Source: Rubrobacteraceae bacterium
Lineage (GTDB): Bacteria > Actinomycetota > Rubrobacteria > Rubrobacterales > Rubrobacteraceae
Length of the DNA stretch: 21,171 nucleotides
Direction: 5' to 3'
Assembly: GCA_030447045.1 (NCBI GenBank)
Contig: JAUJMB010000012.1
Span: forward strand, 1 to 21,171
How positions within the stretch are numbered: position 1 is the first letter of the stretch; every line of letters begins with the position of its first letter. Below are positions 7,159 through 13,927 of the stretch, piece by piece. The notes beneath the pieces were generated by a model. That model did no database searches. It saw only the letters and a list, made by a program, of their open reading frames with translations, and was not told the origin of the DNA. The position numbers and the translations under genes were made by a program.

Positions 7159-7935
7159 GTGCCTGATCCCGCCAGACCCAAAAAGAAGCTGGGCCAGCAC
7201 TTCCTCAAGGACCCCAACACGGCCAGGATAGTCGCCTCCGGCGTCGGGCCCGACGACGTGGTGCTCGAGATCGGCCCCGGGCGGGGCTTCCTGACGCGCT
7301 TCCTGGCCGAGAGGGCGAAGCTCGTCCACGCCGTCGAGCTGGACCCCGACGTTCTGCCGGCGCTGCGGGATGCCGTGGGAGAGCGGACCAACGTCCGCAT
7401 CCACGAGGGCGACGCCCTGCGCTTCGACTACGCCTCCCTCGACCCCGCCCCGAACGCGATGGTCGCCAACCTGCCCTACAACGTGGCCTCTCCGCTCGTC
7501 CTGCTGCTGTTGGAGCGGGTGGAGGCCTTGCGGACCCTGCGGTTCATGGTGCAGCTCGAGGTGGCCCGCCGGATGGCGGCGGCGCGGGGCACGAAGGACT
7601 ACGCCTCCTACGCGGTGCTCGTCGGGTTGTTGGCGGAGGCGAGGATCCTGCACAAAGTCCCCCCGACGGTCTTCGACCCGCCGCCGCGGGTCCACTCCGC
7701 CGTCGTAGAGATGTCGCGGAAGGAGCCCCCGAGGGACTACGACCGGATCAAAGCCGTGGTGCTCGGCGCGTTCAGGAGTCGCCGCAAGCGGCTGGTCAAC
7801 AACCTGCCCGAGGCGGCCCGGGCGGGGGCGCCGCGGGCCCTGATCTCTTTGGGCCTCGGCCCGGACGCCAGGGCGGAGGAGCTCTCGCCCGAGGACTTCG
7901 CGGCGCTCTACCGGGCGCTCTCGTGGGCGCTGTGA
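7159..7935 (+). CDS. ksgA: 16S rRNA (adenine(1518)-N6/adenine(1519)-N6)-dimethyltransferase
   Basis: KsgA/RsmA dimethylates two adenines in helix 45 of 16S rRNA, a late checkpoint in 30S assembly. The 258-residue protein begins PKKKLGQHFLKDP, a hallmark of the family. It has the SAM-binding loop VLEIGPGRGFLT, acidic motif VELDPD, GDALRF, the catalytic motif NLPYNVASP, and FDPPPRVHSAVV in the C-terminal part, all intact. The start is GTG 7159; GGGAGG at 7142-7147 is 11 bases upstream. It lies 6 bases after the HIT gene stop and overlaps ispE, so it is translated within one operon. Confidence 0.96.
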   Translation: MPDPARPKKKLGQHFLKDPNTARIVASGVGPDDVVLEIGPGRGFLTRFLAERAKLVHAVELDPDVLPALRDAVGERTNVRIHEGDALRFDYASLDPAPNAMVANLPYNVASPLVLLLLERVEALRTLRFMVQLEVARRMAAARGTKDYASYAVLVGLLAEARILHKVPPTVFDPPPRVHSAVVEMSRKEPPRDYDRIKAVVLGAFRSRRKRLVNNLPEAARAGAPRALISLGLGPDARAEELSPEDFAALYRALSWAL

Positions 7936-8804
7936 GGGGCCCCGTCAGGCTCAGGGCCTACGCCAAGATCAACCTCGCCCTGGACGTGGTCGGGCGGCGT
8001 CCCGACGGGTACCACGAGATCAGGACGGTTATGCAGAGCATCTCGCTCGCCGACGAGGTGTCGGTGGGACGCGCGAGCGAAGGCTTCGATCTGCTGGTAG
8101 ACCCACCCCGCACCGAGGTCGGGCCGCGGGAGAAGAACACCGCCTACCTGGCCTGGAGGCTCCTGTGCGACCGGCTCGGGGAGGAGCTTCCGGTGAGGGT
8201 CGCGCTGCGCAAGAACGTCCCCGCCGGGGCGGGCCTCGGCGGGGGCTCCGCGGACGCGGCGGCCGTCCTGCGCGGGCTGGACGAGCTCTTCGGTCTCGGC
8301 CTCTCCGTCGAGGAGATGCGCGACGTCGCAAGCGGCATCGGGGCCGACGTCCCTTTCTGCATCTCCGGCGGCACGGCGCTGGGCGAGGGGGTCGGGGAGA
8401 TCCTGCGTCCCGCCCCCCCGCCGCCCGACCACCGCCTGCTCGTCGTCAAGCCGCGCCGCGCGGCGGACACCGGGGCGGTCTACCGGTCCTACGACGCGAA
8501 CTCCACGGGCGGGGGCGCCGCGGACCGCGTGCTACAGGCCCTGCGCTCGGGCGACCTCGCGGGGCTGGCCGGCGCCCTCGGCAACGACCTCGCGCCGGTC
8601 GCCAAGCGGATGGTCCCGGAGGTGGCGGAGCTGGAGGGGAGCCTTCTCGAGGCCGGGGCCATGGGGGCCTCGATGACGGGCAGCGGGACCGCCGTGTACG
8701 GCCTGTTCCGCGACGAGGATGCCGTCGCGAGGGCGAGGGAGAGGGTAGATGCCCCCTTTGTCGGCGTCTGCGCCCCGGCCCCCTTCGGCTCCGAAGAGGT
8801 CTAG
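7932..8804 (+). CDS. ispE: 4-diphosphocytidyl-2-C-methyl-D-erythritol kinase
   Basis: IspE phosphorylates CDP-ME with ATP in the MEP pathway to isoprenoids, which supply the undecaprenyl carrier for cell wall synthesis and quinones. The GHMP-kinase signatures are present: AYAKINLALDVVGRRPDGYHEI near the N-terminus with the conserved lysine, the glycine-rich ATP loop VPAGAGLGGGSADAAA, and MTGSGTAVYGLF in the C-terminal domain. The product is about 290 residues, a usual length. Two starts are possible: GTG 7923, and GTG 7932, which overlaps the ksgA stop as GTGA. The latter is preferred for translational coupling. It is followed by the decayed region before tRNA-Gln. Confidence 0.95.
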   Translation: MRGPVRLRAYAKINLALDVVGRRPDGYHEIRTVMQSISLADEVSVGRASEGFDLLVDPPRTEVGPREKNTAYLAWRLLCDRLGEELPVRVALRKNVPAGAGLGGGSADAAAVLRGLDELFGLGLSVEEMRDVASGIGADVPFCISGGTALGEGVGEILRPAPPPPDHRLLVVKPRRAADTGAVYRSYDANSTGGGAADRVLQALRSGDLAGLAGALGNDLAPVAKRMVPEVAELEGSLLEAGAMGASMTGSGTAVYGLFRDEDAVARARERVDAPFVGVCAPAPFGSEEV

Positions 8805-8822
8805 CCCGGAGGGACGGTCCCC

Positions 8823-9184
8823 GTGCCGGTGGAGGGCGTGATCCTGGATGGCGACGGGGTCGTCCCGATCCTGAACAGGGGCTTCCGGCGGGCGGGGGAG
8901 CGATGAGGGTTCGGAAGAAGGCGTCTTTCGCGGGGCCCTGAAGTAACCCGGACTGCCGGGCGAGGCAATCCTCTGCCCGGGGCTACCGCCGTTGTTCGAA
9001 CGTCGCGTGCTGGCGAGCGGGTGGCCCCGCGGGGAAGGTTGGCCGGGTAGCGTATGGCGCTGAGCGGGCGGCTCTGGGATCGTACGGGTCGGACGCGCTG
9101 GGAGAGATCGACCTGCCCGCGGGGTACGCGCGGGTGGTGCGGGCCTGGGCCGGGGCGTCCCGAGCGGACCATCCCGGATTCTGA
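8823..9184 (+). pseudogene. remnant of a probable nucleotidyltransferase-like gene
   Basis: This stretch between ispE and tRNA-Gln has no intact gene but shows coding scars in different frames. A GTG at 8823, with GGAGGG 8 bases upstream, opens a 27-codon frame reading VEGVILDGDGVVPILNRGF, then hits TGA at 8904-8906. In another frame, from about 9053 to TGA at 9182-9184, the peptide GEIDLPAGYARVVRAWAG is strikingly like the C-terminal DxDTPEDYxRV segment of MobA/GlmU-type NTP transferases. The N-terminal piece would fit the same family's start. The middle (about 8907-9050) has stops in all forward frames. I infer decay by deletion and frameshift. Alternatives are a genuine 27-residue small ORF, or chance in GC-rich DNA. 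Confidence 0.4.
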
Positions 9185-9209
9185 CGGCGCATAGGGGCTT
9201 CGGTATACT
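9181..9209 (+). promoter_or_regulatory. promoter for tRNA-Gln and probably glmU
   Basis: A -35 element CTGACG (9181-9186) and a -10 element TATACT (9204-9209) are separated by exactly 17 bp. Transcription would start near 9216, some 20 bases before the mature tRNA. This is the best-spaced housekeeping-type promoter in the left half of the window. No terminator is visible between the tRNA and glmU. Confidence 0.65.
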
Positions 9210-9235
9210 TGCGGCGTTACGGGCGGGTCGGTCTT

Positions 9236-9306
9236 TGGGGCGTGGCCAAGAGGCAAGGCACCGGGTTTTGGTCCCGGGATCGCAGGTTCGAATCCTGCCG
9301 CCCCAG
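9236..9306 (+). tRNA. tRNA-Gln (anticodon UUG)
   Basis: The 71-nt sequence folds into a full cloverleaf. The acceptor arm is TGGGGCG with CGCCCCA, discriminator G9306. The D-arm is GCC/GGC. The anticodon stem CCGGG/CCCGG encloses loop TTTTGGT with anticodon TTG at 9268-9270. The variable loop is 4 nt, and the T-arm is GCAGG-TTCGAAT-CCTGC. The weak U1-A72 pair is typical of tRNA-Gln. The 3' CCA is not fully encoded (CCG follows), so CCA must be added after transcription. glmU starts 44 bases downstream. Confidence 0.97.
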
Positions 9307-9350
9307 CCGCGGGCGCGACGGAAGGCTAGATGGAGGAGAGGCGCAGGCCG

Positions 9351-10745
9351 ATGACCGAGAGTTCGCCGATCTTCGCCGTGGTCCTCGCCGCCGGCAGGGG
9401 GACCAGGATGAAGTCCAACCGGGCGAAGGTGCTGCACACCCTCTGCGGCATGCCGATGGTCAACTACGTTATCGGGGCGACCAGGCCCCTCCTCCCGGAG
9501 GGGCTTTTCGTCGTGGTGGGCCACCAGGCCGAGCTCGTCGAGGCCGTGCTGCCCCCCGACGCCACCCCCGTCATCCAGAAGGAACAGCGGGGCACCGGGG
9601 ACGCGGTGCGGGTCGCCCTCGAGGCGCTCGAAGGTCAGGAGGACGGGATCCTGCTGGTCGTGAACGGGGACGGGCCCCTGATCTCGGACGGGACGCTGGG
9701 CGAGCTCCTGGCGCGGCACCGCTCGGCCGGGGTGGGGGCGACGGTGCTGGTGGCGAGGCTGGAGGACCCGAGCGGGCTCGGGCGGGTCGTCGAGGAGGCG
9801 GGGGTCGTCAGGATCGTCGAGGAGCGGGACGCGAGCGAGGCCGAGCGGGAGAACCGGCTGGTCAACCTGGGGCTGTACGCCTTCGAGTTGGCGGAGATCC
9901 GGGACGCCATCGGCGGCCTCGACGCCGGAAACGACCAGGGGGAGCTCTATCTCACGGACGTGCTCGAGACCATCGGGCGGAGGAGCCGGGCCGTCACGTA
10001 CATGTTGAAGAACCCCGAGGAGGCCAACCTCGTCAACGACCGGGCGCAGCTCGCGAGGGCCGAGGAGATCCTGCGCCGCAGGATACTCGACGCGCACATG
10101 AGGAACGGGGTGACGGTCAGGGACCCGGCGAGCACCCACATCGAGGCCTCCGTCGAGATAGGTCGTGACACCGTGATCCTGCCGGGCAGCTTTCTGCGCG
10201 GGGAGACGAGGATAGGCTCGGACTGCGTGATCGGGCCCTCCTCCGACCTCCTCGATACCGCGGTCGGCGACGGCGCCACGGTCGAGCACTCCGTCGGGCG
10301 CGGCGCGGCCGTGGACGAGAACGTCGCCGTCGGCCCCTACTCTTTTCTGCGGCCCGGGACGGTGCTCGAGGAGGGATCCAAGGTCGGTGCCTACTGCGAG
10401 GTCAAGAACTCGCGGGTGGGCAGGGGGAGCAAGGTGCCCCACCTCTCCTACGTCGGGGACGCGGAGATAGGGGAGGGGGCGAACCTCGGGGCGGGGACGA
10501 TAACGGCCAACTTTGACGGCGAGAGCAAGAGCCGCACGAGCATCGGAGACGGGGCCTTCACGGGCGTGAACACGAACCTCATCGCGCCGGTCACGGTGGG
10601 CGCCGACTCGTACACGGGGGCCGGGAGCGTCGTCAGCAAGGACGTGCCTCCCGGCAGGCTGGCCGTGGGCGCCCCGGCGCGCGCGATCAAGGAATCACCG
10701 CAGAGCAGGAGAAAGAGGGCCATGAGAGACGAGAAGGGGGACTAG
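9351..10745 (+). CDS. glmU: bifunctional UDP-N-acetylglucosamine pyrophosphorylase / glucosamine-1-phosphate N-acetyltransferase
   Basis: GlmU makes UDP-GlcNAc, the entry precursor for peptidoglycan and other envelope glycans, by acetylating GlcN-1-P and then uridylylating it. The N-terminal half has the pyrophosphorylase signature VVLAAGRGTRMKS, KEQRGTGDAV and VVNGDGPL. The C-terminal half is a left-handed beta-helix of hexapeptide repeats with the acetyl-transfer region PYSFLRPGTVL, KNSRVG, LGAGTITANFDG and GAGSVVSKDVPPG. The length of 464 residues is standard. ATG 9351 is preferred over in-frame ATG 9330 because GGAGGAGAGG at 9332-9341 lies just upstream of it. Stop TAG at 10743-10745 is 4 bases before prs. 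Confidence 0.95.
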   Translation: MTESSPIFAVVLAAGRGTRMKSNRAKVLHTLCGMPMVNYVIGATRPLLPEGLFVVVGHQAELVEAVLPPDATPVIQKEQRGTGDAVRVALEALEGQEDGILLVVNGDGPLISDGTLGELLARHRSAGVGATVLVARLEDPSGLGRVVEEAGVVRIVEERDASEAERENRLVNLGLYAFELAEIRDAIGGLDAGNDQGELYLTDVLETIGRRSRAVTYMLKNPEEANLVNDRAQLARAEEILRRRILDAHMRNGVTVRDPASTHIEASVEIGRDTVILPGSFLRGETRIGSDCVIGPSSDLLDTAVGDGATVEHSVGRGAAVDENVAVGPYSFLRPGTVLEEGSKVGAYCEVKNSRVGRGSKVPHLSYVGDAEIGEGANLGAGTITANFDGESKSRTSIGDGAFTGVNTNLIAPVTVGADSYTGAGSVVSKDVPPGRLAVGAPARAIKESPQSRRKRAMRDEKGD

Positions 10746-10749
10746 CGCG

Positions 10750-11745
10750 GTGATGCACAACGGCCACCTGACGCAGAACACGGAGAAGCGGCTGATGATC
10801 GTGAGCGGCCAGGGCTTCCCGGAGCTCGCGGAGAAGATAGCCGACAGGCTCGACATGGACCTCAGCGGGGTGGAGCTCGTCAAGTTCCCCGGCGGCGAGC
10901 TCTACGCGAGGTACCTGGAGAGCGTGCGCGGGGCCGACATGTTTATCGTCCAGTCCCTGGGCCAGCCCGTGAACGAGAACCTGATGCAGCTCCTCATCAT
11001 GATAGACGCGGCCAAGCGGGCGTCGGCGAAGCGTATCGTCGCGGTCATCCCGTGGTACGCCTACTCGCGCCAGGACCGCAAGACAAAGCCGCGCGAGCCC
11101 ATAACGGCGAGGCTGGTGGCCAACATGATCCAGGCCGCCGGCGCCGAGCGCGTGATGACGATGGACCTGCACACGGGCCAGATCGAGGGTTACTTCACCT
11201 TCCCCGTCGACCACCTCACGGCGATGCACACGTTCGTGGACTACTTTGTGGACCAGGGCTTCAAGGACGCCGACGACGCGGTCGTCGTGGCCCCGGACAC
11301 GGGCGAGGTGAAGGTCGCCAAGCAGCTCGCCGGACACCTGAGGCTGCCGTGGGCCATCGTCAACAAGATGCGCAACAGGCCCGACAGCTCGGAGGTCACG
11401 CACGTCATCGGCGAGGTCGCCGGCAAGCGCGCGATCATGATAGACGACGTGATAGCCACGGGCGGGACGCTGGTCAACGCGGCGGCGCGCCTGGTCGACG
11501 AGGGGGCCACCGAGGTCCGGGCGGCGGCCACGCACGGCGAGTTCTCGGGCGGGGCGTACCGCAAAATCGAGGACTCCGTCATAAAAGAGGTGGTCGTGAC
11601 GGACACGCTTCCCTTGAAGAGCGGCGAGCCGCGGTCTAAGATCAAGACGCTTACCATCGCCCCGATCCTCGCCAGCACGATCAAGAACGTCTTTACGGAC
11701 GAGTCCGTGAGCGAGGTCTTTATGGGCGAGAACCAACTCTTCTAA
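10750..11745 (+). CDS. prs: ribose-phosphate pyrophosphokinase (PRPP synthetase)
   Basis: Prs transfers pyrophosphate from ATP to ribose-5-phosphate, giving PRPP for nucleotide, His, Trp and (in actinobacteria) decaprenylphosphoryl-arabinose synthesis. The 331-residue protein contains VKFPGGELYARYLESVRG, the catalytic flexible-loop segment YSRQDRKTKPREPITARLVA, the metal-binding motif MTMDLHTGQIEGYF and the PRPP loop IMIDDVIATGGTL. In the last, the second Asp of the common DDxIDTGGT is Ala. The start is GTG 10750, directly followed by ATG 10753, either of which could be used; an AAGGGGGA sequence precedes it. It is tightly downstream of glmU and upstream of rplY. Confidence 0.93.
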   Translation: MMHNGHLTQNTEKRLMIVSGQGFPELAEKIADRLDMDLSGVELVKFPGGELYARYLESVRGADMFIVQSLGQPVNENLMQLLIMIDAAKRASAKRIVAVIPWYAYSRQDRKTKPREPITARLVANMIQAAGAERVMTMDLHTGQIEGYFTFPVDHLTAMHTFVDYFVDQGFKDADDAVVVAPDTGEVKVAKQLAGHLRLPWAIVNKMRNRPDSSEVTHVIGEVAGKRAIMIDDVIATGGTLVNAAARLVDEGATEVRAAATHGEFSGGAYRKIEDSVIKEVVVTDTLPLKSGEPRSKIKTLTIAPILASTIKNVFTDESVSEVFMGENQLF

Positions 11746-11763
11746 AGAGGGCAGGAGAAGGAA

Positions 11764-12453
11764 ATGGCTGACAACGTTGCTTTGCAGGCGAACGAGCGCG
11801 GGGAGCGCGGCAAGAACGCCGCCCGCCGCCTGAGGGCCTCCGGGATGACCCCGGCCGTCCTCTACGGCGACGGGGAGAGCACCCCGCTCGCCGTCGAGAC
11901 GAGGACCCTTGACTACACACTCACCCACTACGGGGACAACGCCCTCTACGACATCGACCTCGGCTCCGGCTCCTCGACGGCGCGCGTGGTCGACGCCCAC
12001 CGCGACCCCGTGACGGGCCTCCTGGTCCACGTGGACTTCGCGCCGGTGAACATGCGCGAGAAGATCGAGGTGACTGTCCCCCTCACGGTGGTCGGCGAGG
12101 CGGCCGGGTCCGAGGAGGGCGGCGTGCTGCAGCAGGTCGCGTACGAGATCCAGGTCGAGACCCTGCCGGGGGACATACCGCAGGAGATCACGCTGGACGT
12201 GACCCCGCTTGGCATGAACGAGAACCTCTCCCTGGGCGACCTGACGCTCCCGGAGGGTGTCACGCTCCTCTCGGATCCGGATGAGGTGGCCGCCACGGTC
12301 ACCCAGCCGACGGAGATCACGGACGAGGAGATGGAGGCCGCCGGCATCGTCGAGGAAGAGTCCGACGAGGCGATTGCAGCGGCCGAGGAAGCTGAAGGCG
12401 AGGAGGCCGCCGAGGGTGACCAGGTTCCCTCCGAGGAAGGGGAGAACGGGTAG
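11764..12453 (+). CDS. rplY: 50S ribosomal protein L25 (CTC / TL5 type)
   Basis: The protein binds 5S rRNA on the large subunit. The N-terminal L25 domain (about residues 1-95) shows the family pattern ANERGERGKNAARRLRASGMTPAVLYG and LLVHVDF. The C-terminal beta domain (about 96-185) includes PLGMNENLSLGDLTLPEGV. It ends in a long acidic tail from about 190 rich in Glu and Ala. At 229 residues it is the two-domain CTC form, not the short E. coli form. ATG 11764 is preceded by AGGAGAAGG. Its 3' end overlaps the likely pth start by 38 bp. Confidence 0.95.
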   Translation: MADNVALQANERGERGKNAARRLRASGMTPAVLYGDGESTPLAVETRTLDYTLTHYGDNALYDIDLGSGSSTARVVDAHRDPVTGLLVHVDFAPVNMREKIEVTVPLTVVGEAAGSEEGGVLQQVAYEIQVETLPGDIPQEITLDVTPLGMNENLSLGDLTLPEGVTLLSDPDEVAATVTQPTEITDEEMEAAGIVEEESDEAIAAAEEAEGEEAAEGDQVPSEEGENG

Positions 12454-13051
12454 CCTGAGGCTCGCCCGCTCCTTTTTCGAGCGCAAGGACGGCGGGGGGC
12501 CTTCCGGGTCCCCCGTAGTCGTCGGCCTGGGCAACCCCGGCCGCTCCTACGAGCGCACCCGCCACAACGCCGGCTACCTCGTCGTCGATGAGCTGGCCCG
12601 CCGCCATGGCGGCTCCTGGCGCCGCAAAAAGAAGGCCGAGTCCGCCGATGTCTCCGTCGGCCCGAAGAACGTCACCCTGCTCAAACCCACGACGTTCATG
12701 AACCTCACCGGCTCCGCGCTGGCCGGCCACCGCGCCGAGAACCTCATCCTCGTCCACGACGACCTCGACCTCGACCCCGGCACCGTCCGCGTCAAGGTCG
12801 GCGGCGGCGCCGGCGGCCACAACGGCCTGCGCTCGACCATCCAGAACGTCGGCCCCGACTTCGTCCGCGTCCGCGTCGGCATCGGACGCCCGCCGGAAGG
12901 CGCCCGGATCTCCGTCACGGACTTCGTCCTCGGCCGGATGGACTCCGCGGTAAAGGAAGCCTTGCCGCGGGCCGCCGACGCCGTCGAGGCCGTGCTGGAG
13001 GAGGGCCCCGAGGCGGCGATGAACCGCTTCAACGCGCGGAATACCGCCTAG
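12416..13051 (+). CDS. pth: peptidyl-tRNA hydrolase
   Basis: Pth frees peptides from prematurely released peptidyl-tRNA. Family motifs are clear: VVGLGNPGRSYERTRHNAGYLVVDEL (split here as VVGLGNPG with the substrate-binding Asn, and RHNAG with the catalytic His), KPTTFMNLTG, VHDDLDLDPG (catalytic Asp region) and GGGAGGHNGLRS. No ATG, GTG or TTG exists between the rplY stop and the catalytic core. The nearest supported start is GTG 12416, inside rplY, with AGGAGG at 12401-12406 nine bases upstream. That gives 211 residues with an Arg-rich N-terminal extension of about 37 residues before VVVGLGNPG. A CTG start at 12455 is the alternative. The segment between FMNLTG and VHDDL is about 7 residues shorter than in E. 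coli Pth. Confidence 0.9.
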   Translation: MTRFPPRKGRTGSLRLARSFFERKDGGGPSGSPVVVGLGNPGRSYERTRHNAGYLVVDELARRHGGSWRRKKKAESADVSVGPKNVTLLKPTTFMNLTGSALAGHRAENLILVHDDLDLDPGTVRVKVGGGAGGHNGLRSTIQNVGPDFVRVRVGIGRPPEGARISVTDFVLGRMDSAVKEALPRAADAVEAVLEEGPEAAMNRFNARNTA

Positions 13052-13073
13052 GAGCGGGGTACCGGGGTGGCCA

Positions 13074-13092
13074 CGGACCGCATCGCGGTCTG
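13074..13092. terminator. candidate terminator hairpin between convergent pth and hypothetical gene
   Basis: GACCGC (13076-13081), loop ATC and GCGGTC (13085-13090) form a perfect 6-bp stem, extended to 8 by a G-T and a C-G pair. It sits in the 66-bp gap between the pth stop and the stop of the minus-strand gene. There is no T-tract, so the role is inferred from placement. Confidence 0.4.
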
Positions 13093-13117
13093 CCGCGTCT
13101 TGTCGAAGGGCGGGCTT

Positions 13118-13897
13118 CTAGGTCCAGGGTAGGGGTTGGCGCGAGTCGAACACTTCTCTGCCGAGGGGCTCGTCGAAGCGTATTTCCTCGACCTCCAGGG
13201 CGTCGAAGTCCTCGTCCCTCAACCGGGAGGCGCAGCGCAGGAGCACGCCGCGCTCGGCGTCCACGACCGCCTCGTACTCGTCTGCGCCCCAACCCAAAGG
13301 GTCGGGGTCCCACCCCCAGTCCCAGTTCGCCCCCGGCCTGCCGACCAGGCGCCACGCCTCGCGGCCCGCCCACGTAACCGGGCCCTCCACCTTGAGGTCC
13401 AGGGGGCTCAGTTCGCCGGATATACCGCAGATCTCGTCGGTGAGCAGAGCGTAGAAGGTCCAGTAGTGGTCGTTGGCCGGCGTGAACCACGGGGGGTCGT
13501 CTTCGCGCGGGCCGCCCCCTACACGATGTTCCCAGACCAGCCCGCTGCCCGGCGGCCCGCCGATCGGGAAGCGCCTCCGGCCGTTGCAGGCGGAGATGTC
13601 GACCCCGCCGCTAGGTACATCGGTCTCCAAGCGCCAATGGTACCTGTCGGCGTGCCACGCCCGAGAGCGCCACCCGAAGGGACCATCAGGCTCCGGATAG
13701 TTGACGGGGCGCGAGATCGCCTCGGAGGCTTCTCGGGGGGAGATCCCAAATGCGCGTCGTCCGGCCTCGCTGCGCGGGATGATCTCGCGGATCTCTTTGC
13801 GCGTGGGGCCTTCTCCCCTGTAACGCAGGGCGGCGCGCACGGTGTCGTAGCGTTCGGGGGCGGAGCGGATCAGCTCGAGCACCTGTTCGGGTTCCAC
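13118..13897 (-). CDS. conserved hypothetical protein, possibly LolA-like fold
   Basis: The 259-residue product has no signal peptide or membrane segment. It begins MEPEQVLELIRSAPERYDTVRAALRYRG with charged helices, then passes through alternating aromatic strands (FGWRSRAWHADRYHWRLETD, VWEHRVGGG, VTWAGREAWRLVGRPG) and ends VFDSRQPLPW. The pattern of a substrate-modelling beta-sheet (WRL..., AGREAWRL, YEAVVDAERGVLLR, EVEEIRFDEPL) resembles the LolA/RseB-like fold, where the VVDAERGVLLR strand is typical. This is resemblance, not a firm assignment. The start is GTG at 13897 with AGGAGA just upstream. It follows gntR with a 30-bp gap on the same strand, so the two very likely share a transcript and the regulator may control it. 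Function unknown. Confidence 0.6.
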   Translation of the reverse strand: MEPEQVLELIRSAPERYDTVRAALRYRGEGPTRKEIREIIPRSEAGRRAFGISPREASEAISRPVNYPEPDGPFGWRSRAWHADRYHWRLETDVPSGGVDISACNGRRRFPIGGPPGSGLVWEHRVGGGPREDDPPWFTPANDHYWTFYALLTDEICGISGELSPLDLKVEGPVTWAGREAWRLVGRPGANWDWGWDPDPLGWGADEYEAVVDAERGVLLRCASRLRDEDFDALEVEEIRFDEPLGREVFDSRQPLPWT

Positions 13898-13927
13898 CGG
13901 CGTCTCCTGCTCGTCCTGAAACGGTCC

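Noticed and set aside
8532..10442. Very long minus-strand open frame opposite ispE, the tRNA and glmU
   Set aside because: It runs antisense through three confident genes, has shadow-frame composition and no recognisable domain.
10687..12534. Long minus-strand open frame opposite prs and rplY
   Set aside because: Composition rich in His/Asp/Val/Arg typical of the antisense shadow of GC-rich genes; no family motif.
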